Positions 30,731 through 41,330 of a stretch of DNA of 64,000 bases are shown here, piece after piece. Position 1 is the stretch's first letter, and each line of letters begins with the position of its first letter. Below the pieces are notes generated by a model. It saw only the letters and a program-made list of their open reading frames with translations. It did not search any database and was not told where the DNA came from. A program made the position numbers and the translations under genes. This stretch comes from Kitagawia praeruptora (Eukaryota; Streptophyta; Magnoliopsida; Apiales; Apiaceae), in NCBI GenBank assembly GCA_037693485.1, contig CM075345.1, positions 81,722,001 to 81,786,000 on the forward strand. Direction: 5' to 3'.

Positions 30731-31918
30731 CTATGTAGGCCTTACCTTGTGTTGCTTTTTCAGAAGGGCCTCAAACTTAGCTTCAAGCTTAAGATAGTCT
30801 TTATCCTTCTTTTTAGGTTTTTTGCATTCACTGGCAAAATGCCCTAGGTCATTGCATCTATAGCACCTTACAGATGACCTATCCACATGGCTGGTTTTAA
30901 ACTTATTCTTGTTTGGTTTCACAATTGCCTTGCTTTTGTTGAATGAATGGTTTTGGGTTTTGGGTTTGAAGGATTGATTCCTTTTGAATCTGATGTTTGG
31001 AAATTTTCTGGCCATGAAAGCATATGAAGTGTTTTCCATCCCATCTAGTTCTTCAAGAGTGTAAAACTCTTCTTCCTCCTTCTCCTCAACAGGTTCACTT
31101 ACCTCAGGTTCAGTTTCTTCCTCTTCTACTACCTCCTCTATCCTTAACTGGCTTGTGGATGCTTCTAGGTCTTGAATAGATTTGTTGACAATCAAGGCAC
31201 ATGATGTGTTTACCATTCTGCCTTGATTGGCTTGGATAGCCCTTTTCTGAAGCAACTCAAGCTCATGAGTTTTTAAAACTCCATAGAGCACATCATATGT
31301 AACTTTGTTCAAATCTCTTTCCCTTAGAGAAATGACCCTTTGCTCTAGATGGTTTGGTGAGGATAGCAGAAACTTCATGTTTAACTCCTTGGTACTGTAA
31401 ACCTTACCATTCATCTGCAACTCAGTAACTAGCTTGTGAAATCTCTCAAACATCTCAGTAATGCTTTCCTTGGGCTGTGCCATGAAAGCCTCATACTGTG
31501 TGACCAGTATCTGTTTCTTGTTTTCCTTAACCTCATCAATTCCTTCACACAACACCTCAATGTGATCCCACATTTCTTTGGCAGATGTATATGATGCAAT
31601 GTTTGCAAACATTGACATGTCCATGGAATCAATGATAAGCAACATGAGGTGGCTGTCAAGAGCAACCTTCTCCCTTTCTGATTCTGTCCATTTTGATGGA
31701 TCCTTGGCCTCATAAGATCTTGGGATAGTTGTGGTTCCAACAGTCTTCTCTGGTATCTCTTGTTGTGGAATAAAAGGACCATTCTTGAGAATCTCAGGAT
31801 ACAAAGGATGAGAGGCTTTGATGAACAACATCATCTTTATCTTCCAGAGGTTGTAGTTCTCTTTGTCAAACTTAGGGACCTTCACCGTTCCTGTAGTCTT
31901 TGGTGTATTCGAACTCAT
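30731..31918 (-). CDS. SIRE-like Gag
   Basis: A 395-codon ORF starting 45 bp inside the right (5') LTR. It has a copia gag N-terminus (VKVPKFDKENYNLWKIKMML), the UBN2-type middle with MWDHIEVLCEG and MFERFHKLVTELQMNG, a Glu-rich linker, and a CCHC zinc knuckle CYRCNDLGHFASEC at about 352-365 for RNA binding. Gag forms the virus-like particle. The reading frame is open, but its normal C-terminal extension is out of frame, so the product would be shortened. Confidence 0.9.
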   Translation of the reverse strand: MSSNTPKTTGTVKVPKFDKENYNLWKIKMMLFIKASHPLYPEILKNGPFIPQQEIPEKTVGTTTIPRSYEAKDPSKWTESEREKVALDSHLMLLIIDSMDMSMFANIASYTSAKEMWDHIEVLCEGIDEVKENKKQILVTQYEAFMAQPKESITEMFERFHKLVTELQMNGKVYSTKELNMKFLLSSPNHLEQRVISLRERDLNKVTYDVLYGVLKTHELELLQKRAIQANQGRMVNTSCALIVNKSIQDLEASTSQLRIEEVVEEEETEPEVSEPVEEKEEEEFYTLEELDGMENTSYAFMARKFPNIRFKRNQSFKPKTQNHSFNKSKAIVKPNKNKFKTSHVDRSSVRCYRCNDLGHFASECKKPKKKDKDYLKLEAKFEALLKKQHKVRPT

Positions 31919-31949
31919 GATCGTTTTTCTGTTTTTGAATAAATAGCCA

Positions 31950-31961
31950 GCTCTGATACCA
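31950..31961 (-). promoter_or_regulatory. Primer-binding site (tRNA-iMet) of the SIRE-like element
   Basis: On the minus strand TGGTATCAGAGC, complementary to the 3' end of plant initiator tRNA-Met, lies two bases inside the LTR end at 31964. It fixes the minus-strand orientation of the element. Confidence 0.93.
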
Positions 31962-31963
31962 CT

Positions 31964-33263
31964 TGTTGAGTATTGAATACGATAGAAGAATACAGAGGGG
32001 GGGTGAATGTATTCTTAAACTTTTCTTTGTTTAAGAGTCTATGTAGCAAATAAGTGTTTGTGTGTGCAGAAGTGAAGATGCAGATAAAGAACAACACAAG
32101 ACACCGTTATCACTTTAATCTAATGTATTATTAGATAAAGGTTGCTACGATCTGTGAATACAAATGATAGTATTCTCAGCTTCGTTTTTCTCAGAGAGAT
32201 ACAGCTTGTAGTGTATGAAAAACTTGACTCACAAAGTTACAAAGTTAATGAACTACGGAAGCGAGGCTGTATCCTTATAGAACATGGATACACCCTACTT
32301 ACTACAAATAAGGTAGCTGAACAAATTACTTTCTAGTCTGTCTATCCTTTTTGAGTAAGTGTCCAAACGGTTACAGATTTGACTTTGCAAAGCCTGTTCA
32401 GATCCACTTCTTTGGCCCCTTGTCTCTTCTATATCTCTCCAAGCTTCCTTGTAGGCTTTCCAGAGCACGTTACAGAATGTGGTCCATAAAGTGCATTGGC
32501 TTGTTGCAGGTTTCTGACTTGTACAATTTCTTCAGTATTTTGTCTCCAAGAATGTATTCGAGAAGTGACTAAGTAGTTGATTCGAGAACTAGAATTGACT
32601 TGATCGATAACTCTGAGTTCTCGAACACTGTTATATTGACATATCGAATTACTTCTCGAATAGCTCTTTTCTTCAGGATTCCTTGAGTTGTCGAATAGAA
32701 CACTTGACTTGTCGAATCCTTGAGATATCGAATAGCTTTCTGAGTCTTTGAGATATCGAATGGAACTTTGACTTGTTGACTCCTTGAGAACTCGAATACC
32801 ACTTTGACTTATTGACTTCCTGAGTTCTCGAATAGAGTACATAGACATATCGAATCTCTGAGATATCGAATGAGATATCGAACAGTGTATTCAGAGATAT
32901 CGAATAGTGTCTTGAGATATCGAATCCCCGACTTCTCGAATGCTGGACTTCTCGAATAGACAAATATACTTCTCGAATTGGTACTTAGGCAAATTCTTCA
33001 TTTATTCAAATCCCAACTGTGATTATTTGATAGTCTTTATCTTCTTGCTTGAGGCATGAACCTTGGAACTTCTTTCAAGCATTATTCTAGACTCTATAAG
33101 TACAGTTACACAACTAGGATTTGATGCCTACTACAAGTACAATACAAACAGAAACTCTACAACTAGAGGTTCCCTTAGTTAAGAGGTCATGTAAGTAATA
33201 CAAAGTATTACAAACAATTAGGCTTGTTATTAGATGTATACAGGCATGCCTCTGTAACTAACA
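31964..33263 (-). repeat. 5' LTR of the SIRE-like element
   Basis: 1300 bp, intact. In element sense it starts TGTTAGTTACAGAGG at 33263 and ends ...CAACA at 31964. It aligns with 7629-8755 plus 14544-14716. Confidence 0.93.
32557..32977 (-). promoter_or_regulatory. Cluster of TTCnnGAA palindromes in the SIRE-like U3
   Basis: Eight copies of TTCGAGAA or TTCTCGAA occur at 32557, 32581, 32618, 32653, 32825, 32933, 32949 and 32970, mixed with many ATATCGAAT units. TTCnnGAA is the core of a plant heat-shock element. The cluster lies in the element-sense U3, where regulatory sites belong. Regulation by heat-shock factors is an inference; simple repeat expansion is the alternative. Confidence 0.45.
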
Positions 33264-33515
33264 GCTCCATTTGTTTGGCATAAGTTTAAGGTCCTGAGAT
33301 ACTCATGCCACCACTGGTTGATTATGCATGGTCGAGTGAATACTTTAACTAAGTTGAGGCACTTTGGTATCGCTCAAGATGTAAGATGCTGTTTTTGTGT
33401 TAATGGAATTGAAACATCTCAATATTTGTTCCTTGAATGCCCGTTTACGCAACAAATGTTTCGTTATATAACCATGGGCAGATGCACAAGTCGCAACAAA
33501 TGTTTCGTTATATAA
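33264..33515 (+). pseudogene. LINE ORF2 C-terminal region, right half (zf-RVT)
   Basis: It continues the LINE frame cut at 7628, after the duplicated GCTCC. It encodes the zf-RVT domain with CHHWLIMHGRVNTLTKLRHF and the C-x2-C...C pattern CCFCVNGIETSQYLFLECPF. The end is scrambled by a 44-bp tandem duplication. Confidence 0.85.
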
Positions 33516-33532
33516 CCATGGGCAGATGCACT
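33448..33532. repeat. 44-bp tandem duplication
   Basis: Two copies of a unit starting CGCAACAAATGTTTCGTTAT at 33448 and 33492, at the broken end of the LINE fragment. Confidence 0.9.
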
Positions 33533-36210
33533 AGTCTACCCCTCGCTTGAGCTGATTGGAACCACGAGTTGGAGAGTTACACAAGCCCAGACATCTTTAC
33601 AACCATTCGAATCCTAGTGTGAAAGGATATCTTCGATACATTATTTATTTTTGTATTTGTATGAGTTAACATAAAATTTAAATACACATAGTTATCCTCT
33701 CCACTACATCATTAATTTAATTGATTCCATCAAAAGTCAAAAGTCAATTCTAGCAATATCTATATTTATTATAAGAGATATTCCACTATTGCGAAAAAAG
33801 AAAAATTATATTTTTATGGAATATATCTCAAGGAAATAAGATCGAAGAAGAAATATCGAGGTTTGATATTTTTTAGATTTCCGTTGCAACATTGATAAGG
33901 CGACAAGTTCAAACAAAGAATATTCGAGATTTTAATATTCTTTAGAGAACTCGTGCTACATTTAAAAATAATCAGATTTTATTCAAAAATACTCTGCCTT
34001 CGCACTCAAAATGTTTTTATCTTCAAGAATATTAATATTCATTGGTAGAATATTAATACTTAATTTTTTCTCGTGCCAGAAATATTTAAAGAAATTTTTC
34101 TACCACTTCTTAAATTTATTCTATTATCGAAGAAAATTATTTTAAATACTCAAAAATATTTCCTACACTCTCAATATATTTTACATATTAGGAAATATAT
34201 TTTAAGTATTTATTCTAGTCAAAACATTGGTCAAAAGATGTATTTATTTCAAGGAAAGACCAATCGTATTTAATTCGGAACCGAAACATGATTTAATCGT
34301 ATTAAATCCAAATAAAATACTTCTACTTGCTAGAATGACTTGAAACTTGAGACAGGTCACTTAAATTCTATTTTCTATGCATGGTAAAAGTTTCGTAATT
34401 TTCTGAGAATTTTGGTCCGGGCACGAAAATCGAGATAATAGATCCACGTTTGACCAAGTCAACGTTGACCATAATTGACCAAAACTTCCAGAATATCATT
34501 TATAATATTCTTAAATGCTCCATAATTTTAGGATTATTTATTGGGGATTTTCGTATTTATCGGGTATTTAATTAGCGAAACATGTTACGTATATATTCGT
34601 TAATTGATATAAGTCCGATACAATATATTAGAGGATATTTGTGTAGAATACCACCCCCACTTGCAAAGAAACACAAAACCACCCCAAACAAACACAATAC
34701 CACTTTCCACCTCATCAATCCACACCTTTTCAATCTCAACCACTCATCCATTATTTCTATTATAGGGGAACATGGTTTTTCCTCCTATTTAGTAATTTAC
34801 CTTTATGCCCTTGAAATTATATTAATGTTAAAAATTTGCTTTTCATGAGAATTGAACCCATGACCCCATTATGCACAAGAGCTTATACTCACACCCACAA
34901 CCATTGAAACAACTCAACTTTTGATAAATATTTTTAAATCATTAATCACATTCATGTAACCTCCTCACTATATCTATTTTAAAATTTATTCGCACCCACA
35001 ACCATTAAACCAGCTCAACTTTTGATACATATCTTCAAATCATTAACCACTTCATGAATAACCTCCTGACTATATGTATTTTAACATTTATTCAGAATAA
35101 AATTATGACAATATTTTCCCATTTTAATAATTAAAGATGTATATCATACAAATGATTAGATTATGTAATGATTATGATTCGATTTAATACGAAAAAAATA
35201 AAATGAAGTGAATAACATAGATTTCGTTAATATTTATATAATATTTCATATTAACTACATATACATTAAACAAGATATTTTGATTGACATCCATTAAAAT
35301 ATATGAGTAGGCTAAAAAATAAAAATTTAAAATTATTAGATAAAATATGTAATTAGATTAGAGTGCAATATGTAACTACACCGTAAAAAACTAAAATTTT
35401 AAAAGAAAATAAAATAATAATTCATATTTGAGATTTCAACTCTACATCAATTACCAGATCAAATAATGAGATAAAATACAATGAATTAGATTACAATATT
35501 ATAAATAAGATTATAAAGATTACACAAAAATTATAGAGATTATATTTAACAAATGAGATACTAGCTTGTACATAATTATAAAAGAGATAATATTCAATTA
35601 ATCAAATGTTGGAACTATTAAAATAATTATATTTGTAAAAAAAATTATTTTTAAAAAAATGCCTTTTACTTTATGTAAATATTAATTCAAATTTCAATCC
35701 AAATCACAATAATTTAAGTATTTATGCACATATGTTTCATAATAGTGTATACCACCACCATCACGAATAACGAAAATTAAATAACAAACACTAAAAATTA
35801 GACCACCACCATCATCATAGTATCACTAAACATGGAATTATAGAATTCCATCTATAATCACAAAATTTCAATGCAAATTATGAAAATTTTATCAGAAATA
35901 TCAAATTTTCTAAGCTCAAGTTTTAAAAAGTAATTAGATCAGAATATGTGGTGATGTCGTGAATTTGAGTGTGGATGTCGTAAATCATCACTATAATAAA
36001 ATTTACAACCACACCTCTTCAACTTCTGTCGTTGTTGTCGTATTCACCATCATTGTGATAATCATCACTTTCCGAAATCAATCAAATTTGAGGAATTTTG
36101 GAAATACAATTCGAAGAGATCGAGGTTACTAAATATGAATTAGAGATTGTCGGAATTTAAGGTCGTCAAAAATAAAAGAGAGATGGTCGGGGGAAGATGA
36201 ATGCACATAT
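33533..36210. other. AT-rich intergenic DNA with a ~100-bp tandem repeat
   Basis: No gene or complete element is recognised. Two copies of a ~100-bp unit containing CACCCACAACCATT and CTCAACTTTTGATA begin at about 34891 and 34991. Sequence at 34430-34560 resembles decayed LTR DNA but has no definable ends. The array of copia elements starts at 36211. Confidence 0.5.
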
Positions 36211-37319
36211 TGTTGGGACAATCAGATCGTGACCCTGCGATTTTTGATACAATAAATTAACGAATACAAATACAAAAGTCACCTTGTTAACGGTTGATTC
36301 CACGCTTTTCTATTGTATTCCCAAATTCCCTTGAGCGAAGTGTGGCCTTCGTCTCCTCAAGTTAACCTCTCTTCTTCCTCCTAGGTGGCTACAAAATCTT
36401 TTCTTAACCAACCCTAGCCAGAAGAGAATAAGAATATATATAGGACTACAATAGGGATCATGGACAATTAGGTTAGGCCTCCCAATAACATTCTGAGCCC
36501 AGCCCAATGTCATTAAATATTAATTCAATCCACTAAAGAATTAATATTTGCATTACCTTTCCTAATACCGTAATTTAATTAATTAATTCGGTTCCAATAT
36601 TATTTGCTTATTAAATTCCCCATGTTTAAAATAGCGCACGCCCATTAATTATATAAATTACTGATAATTTATTTAATTAATATCTTTTATCCTTGATTAT
36701 CCACTCAACCTTTATTTAATTATGCCGGAATAAATTCCACCTGCAGGGTTTCACATAATTAAATCTTTTTGAGCTTTCAAGGGGACATCATTAACCCGAA
36801 TATTATCAGGACATGGATTCCTTCTATAAATAATATTCACCATGTATATAATTCCATCACCCAAAATATAATGATATAATTCAAAAGAATTATTTCATAT
36901 ATAAATCAAAGCATGTAAATAATATACACGTGTCAATTACTATATCCGGATTAAGAACCTAAGCATTAATAATAACATAGAATCTTAGTTCTCCTTCTTA
37001 ATCAGTATAAGGGAACAATTCTAAATTTGATCCTGTTCAATATACACAAAGTATACTAGTATTATTTATTAGTCAATATAAACTAATCTAAATAATACTA
37101 CAGCCATACCAGTGGATTGTCCAACACCACCTGTGCTGTGAACCTTGTTATATTATATAAACCGTATTTAACAATCTAATATTCTGTATCCCATTTGATA
37201 CTAGATTGTCCACAATATATAATATTAGACAACATGTAAACATTTAAATGATTCTCAATAAAACTGGGCCAGAAATAAATGTATATACTTAAAATAAATA
37301 TTTTCAGTATACACTAACA
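36211..37319 (-). repeat. Array LTR 1 (3' LTR of unit 1)
   Basis: 1109 bp, TGTTGGGACAATC... to ...CACTAACA on the plus strand. A TATATATA stretch at 36431-36439 (minus sense CCTATATATATTC) could be the TATA box. The 67-aa ORF repeated in every LTR copy is unlikely to be a gene. Confidence 0.93.
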
Positions 37320-37332
37320 ATCTCCCACTTAT
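37320..37332 (-). promoter_or_regulatory. Polypurine tract, unit 1
   Basis: Minus-strand AAGTGGGAGAT directly precedes the LTR start TGTTAGTG. Equivalent sites lie at 44268-44280 and 53127-53139. Confidence 0.8.
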
Positions 37333-37390
37333 ACTCAAAATATATCAATGAGTATATCAGTGTTTATTTAATCCACTATTACATTGAAAA

Positions 37391-38692
37391 CTATGTGCCC
37401 ATCCATCTGACTCCTATCGCTTCCACATGCCTGTCAAAAACCTTGGCTGGCAAGCTCTTTGTGAAAGGATCTGCCCGGTTGTCTTCTGATGATATGTGAG
37501 CCACAACTATGTCTCCTCGCTTTACGATTCCTCGTATGAGATGATACTTACGTTCAATATGTTTAGCTGCTTTGTGGTCTCGTGGTTCTTTTGAATTTGC
37601 CACAGCACCAGTGTTGTCACAATACACTATCAGACTCCTAGGCAAATTAGGTACCACATCTAAGTCCAAAAGGAAGTTCCTGAACCATACAGCCTCCTTT
37701 GCAGCCTCAGAGGCTGCCACGTACTCGGCTTCCATAGTAGAGTCTGCAATGCATTTATGCTTTACACTCCTCCATATAATGGCTCCACCTCCCAAAGTAA
37801 AAACATATCCCGAGGTTGATTTCCTCTTATCTCTATCTGATTGGAAATCTGAATCAGTATATCCCAAAGGAAATAGATCTGAGGCCTTGTAAATTAACAT
37901 ATACTCCTTAGTCCTTCGCAGGTACTTGAGTATAGTTTTTACTGCACTCCAACGTTCCTGACCTGGGTTTGACTGATATCTACTAACCATGCCTACAGCA
38001 AAGCAGATGTCAGGCCTCGTACATAACATAGCATACATTAAGCTTCCACATGCCGAAGCATAAGGAACTGCTTTCATGCTCTCTATATCCTTAGGTGTCG
38101 AAGTACACTCCTCCTTAGATAGAGCAACTCCATGTTTAAAAGGTAGAAAACCTTTCTTAGAGTTCTGCATGTTAAAATGAGCTAATACTTCATCAATGTA
38201 AGGCTCTTGAGATAAAGCCAACATCCTTTTCTTGCGATCCCTTATTACTTTGATCCCAAGGATGTATGCTGCTTCACCTAAGTCCTTCATTTCAAATTGT
38301 TTGAACAACCATGCCTTTACTGATGACAACATCTTAACATTGTTTCCAATGAGTAAAATGTCATCTACATATAGTACTAGAAAAACCACTACATTACCCT
38401 CACTTCTCTTATACACGCATGATTCGCTTGGACTTTGATCAAATCCATATGACTGGACTGCCTGATCAAAACGAATATTCCAGTCCCTAGAAGCTTGTTT
38501 TAGTCCATAAATAGACCTCTTAAGCTTACAAACCAGATGCTCTTGGCCGTCTTTAATGAATCCTTTTGGTTGCTGCATATAGATGGTTTCCTCAAGACTT
38601 CCATTAAGGAAAGCTGTCTTGACATCCATTTGCCAAATCTCGTAATCGAGATGAGCTGCTATAGATAAAAGAATCCAGATCGACTTAAGCAT
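37391..38692 (-). pseudogene. Array unit 1 RT-RNase H
   Basis: 433 open codons covering Ty1/copia reverse transcriptase (QMDVKTAFLNGSLEETIYMQ, YGLKQASRDW, catalytic YVDD at 108-111) and RNase H (STMEAEYVAASEAAKEAVW, YCDNTGAVA, ends near RADPFTKSLP). It would make cDNA and degrade the RNA template in the particle. The motifs are intact, but it is separated from the upstream polyprotein by a frameshift at about 38738. Confidence 0.93.
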
Positions 38693-39273
38693 AACAATCG
38701 GCAGAAAGGTTTCCTCATAATCAATCCCTTTTTCTGGGTATATCCTTTCGCAACAAGTCGTGCTTTCCAGGCTTTCACCTTTTTGTCAGATCCTCTTTTC
38801 TTCTTGTAGATCCACATACTTCCAATGGGTTTTATACCTTTGGGTGGTTCCACGAGCTCCCAAACTTGATTGGAATACATAGATTCCCTCTCAGATTCCA
38901 TTGCCTTTTGCCAAAGATTTGCATCTTTATCTAGAATTGCCTGTTCGTATGTCCTGGGATCCTCATCATGTTCACCAGAGACCAAGTCTAAAGACTCTCC
39001 CAAAAACCTGAATCTTTCAGGTTGTCGAACAACCCTCCCACTACGACGAGGCACTGGTGCAGTACTAGTGTCAAGTTGTGCATTTTCTTGTGGTTGTTCT
39101 ACTTGTACTATTGGCACTTGGGGATTATCTGTCCCTCCCACGAATTCCTCTAAAACAATACTACTCATGGGTTTATGGTTCATTATATAGTCTTCCTCTA
39201 AGAATCTGGCATTGGTGCTAACAATGACATCTCGATCCCTAGGACTATAAAATGAATAACCTTTAGTCCCCAT
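38659..39273 (-). pseudogene. Array unit 1 integrase C-terminus / RT start
   Basis: 204 codons with the integrase C-terminal part (MGTKGYSFYSPRDRDVIVST), the spacer rich in Gln/Pro, and the RT start (AILDKDANLWQKAMESERES, KAWKARLVAKGYTQ). After KGYTQ the frame is wrong: a base missing in CAGAAAAAGGGATT shifts translation and ends it shortly after. Unit 3 has exactly the same shift. Confidence 0.88.
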
Positions 39274-39281
39274 TGGATAGC

Positions 39282-41330
39282 CTACAACCTTACTTCTGTG
39301 CGAGATTCTAGCTTAGTCGCGTTCTTGTTAAGCACATGTGCTGGACAACCCCAAATCCGAATATGTCTTAGACTTGGTTTGCTACCAGTCCACAATTCTA
39401 TTGGAGTCTTGGGAACCGACTTAGAAGGTACCAAGTTCAGAAGGTAAGCCGCTGTTTCTATAGCATATCCCCAGAATGACTTAGGTAAATCTGAATAACT
39501 CATCATTGATCTAACACTCTTCAAAAGAGTCTGATTCCTTCTCTCTTCTACTCCATTCTGCTGAGGTGTGCCAGGTGCAGACAATTGGGATGTAATCCCA
39601 TTTTTTGATAAATAGTCCCTAAATTCTCCAAGCAAGTATTCGCCACCACGATCTGATCGTAGTGACTTGATACATTTTCCAAGATATCGTTTCTCCGCAC
39701 TTGCTTTGTACTCTTTGAATTTTTCAAAGCACTCAGACTTGCGGCGCAACAAATAAATGTACCCATATCTAGAATAATCGTCAATGAAAGTGACAAAATA
39801 CTCATAACCTCCTCTTGCTTGGATACTCATAGGACCACATAAATCAGTATGAACCAATTCTAATACTTCTTTGGCTCTATTCCCCTTTGCTTTAAAAGGC
39901 CTATTAGTCATCTTACCTTCCAAGCAAGATTCACAAACTGGAAATGGCTCCACTGCCAACAAGCCTAATGGCCCATCTACTACCAGTCTTTGAATCCTCC
40001 TCAAGTTAATATGACCTAATCTTAAGTGCCAAAGATATGTTTCGCTCAATTCGGAAGGTTTCTTTCTTTTGTTTGAGCTAGAAAGAATATTATTAGATTC
40101 CTTTTGTTGCAGCATTGGTTGGATAGGATTAATAATATATAAATTGTCTTGCAATGTACCAGAACATATAACTCGTTTATTCATCATAATAGAAACATTA
40201 CGATCCAAACAAACATTATAACCATCAATGGCAAGTTTAGAAACTGAAATCAAATTCCTTCTAAACGAAGGTACATAAAGACAATTGTTCAAAACCAAAA
40301 TCATATCATCGCCAAAAGACAATGTAATTATTCCAACTACAACTACTGCTACTTTCGTAGCATCTCCCATGAACACATATATCTCGCCATCTCTAAGCAT
40401 TCTGGTTTGCTGGAACCCCTGCATAGAGTTACAAACATGGTCATTGGCTCCTGTATCTACACACCAAGTGCTCGTAGATAAAGCCGCTATATATGTTTCT
40501 GTAACTAGAGAAAGAGACATACCAGTATTGTTTGTCTTCTTAGGAAGAGGACAATCCTGTTTCCAGTGACCTGACTGCTTGCACCTGAAGCACTTACCCT
40601 TAGGCTTTTTCACAGCACCTTGAACTCCCACTGCATTAGCAACCTTTCCAGCTTTCTGTGTCTGAACCTTTTTCTTCTTCTTGCCTTTCGGCTTAGAGGA
40701 AGAAGCTTTCTCAGCCACATTCACTTGAACATTCTGCTTAAAGAGTCCTTCAGCTGCCTGAAGTTTTGTCAGAAGTTCCGCGAGACTGTACACCCTTTTG
40801 TTCATGGTGTAATTCAAGCGGAACTGCTCAAAACTTTTGGGCAGACTCATAAGGATGATATCGATCTGGGTTTCCCCATCAATATCAGCACCAAGGATCT
40901 CCATCTCATTCAGATGAGACATCATCCTGAGAACATGATCCCTTACTGGTGTTCCTTCAGCCATCTGAGTGTTCATTAAAGCCTTCATTGCTACTTGCCT
41001 AACAGCCCTATTCTGTTCCCCAAAAAGTTCCTTGAGATTAAAGAGCATATCTGAAGCAGTGGCCATAGCCTGATGCTGATGCTGCAAAACACCCGACATT
41101 GCTGCCAGAATGTAACATCGCGACATCTCATCACCCTTAATCCACCGCTTATAATACTCCTTCTCACTTTCAGGAACATCTTCAGTAGGCTGATCTGGCT
41201 TGGGTTCATAAGTGCAAAATTTGTACTCCTCAGCAGTCAACACTATGTCCAAATTACGTTTCCATTCAATATAGTTTGGTCCAGTAAGTTTGTTATCCTT
41301 AAGTATGGTGAATAGTGGATTAAAGCCCAT
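39282..41330 (-). pseudogene. Array unit 1 Gag-protease-integrase polyprotein
   Basis: 682 codons. Order: Gag (KLTGPNYIEWKRNLDIVLTA), zinc knuckle CFRCKQSGHWKQDC (247-260), aspartic protease WCVDTGANDH with D292, the HHCC integrase zinc domain (HLRLGHINLRRI, CESCLEG) and the integrase core with D496 (VHTDLCGP), D560 (SDRGGEY) and E596 (in NGVEERRNQTL). All three catalytic acids are present. Beyond ...SRTEVRL a 4-bp deletion relative to unit 2, at about 39290, shifts the frame. Before this lesion the element belonged to a complete copia family. Confidence 0.92.

Larger units (their letters stand above)
7629..33263 (-). mobile_element. SIRE-like Ty1/copia retrotransposon, hosting two nested elements
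   Basis: It has LTRs beginning TGTTGAG and ending CTAACA, a 5-bp duplication GCTCC, a primer-binding site for initiator tRNA-Met next to the right LTR, gag and RT-RNase H on the minus strand, and a long accessory ORF between pol and the 3' LTR. This gene order is that of the SIRE/Maximus group. Without the CACTA element (8756-14540) and the Athila-like element (18753-27301) it would be about 11.3 kb. Protease, integrase and the N-terminal RT are deleted and several frames are broken, so it is non-autonomous. By eye the LTRs differ at about 20 of 1300 positions, so it is older than the elements nested in it. It sits inside a LINE fragment. Confidence 0.92.

Noticed and set aside
36310..36513. 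67-aa ORF repeated at 43037 and 52117
   Set aside because: It lies inside the LTR of each array unit and has no protein signature; repetition is explained by the LTR.
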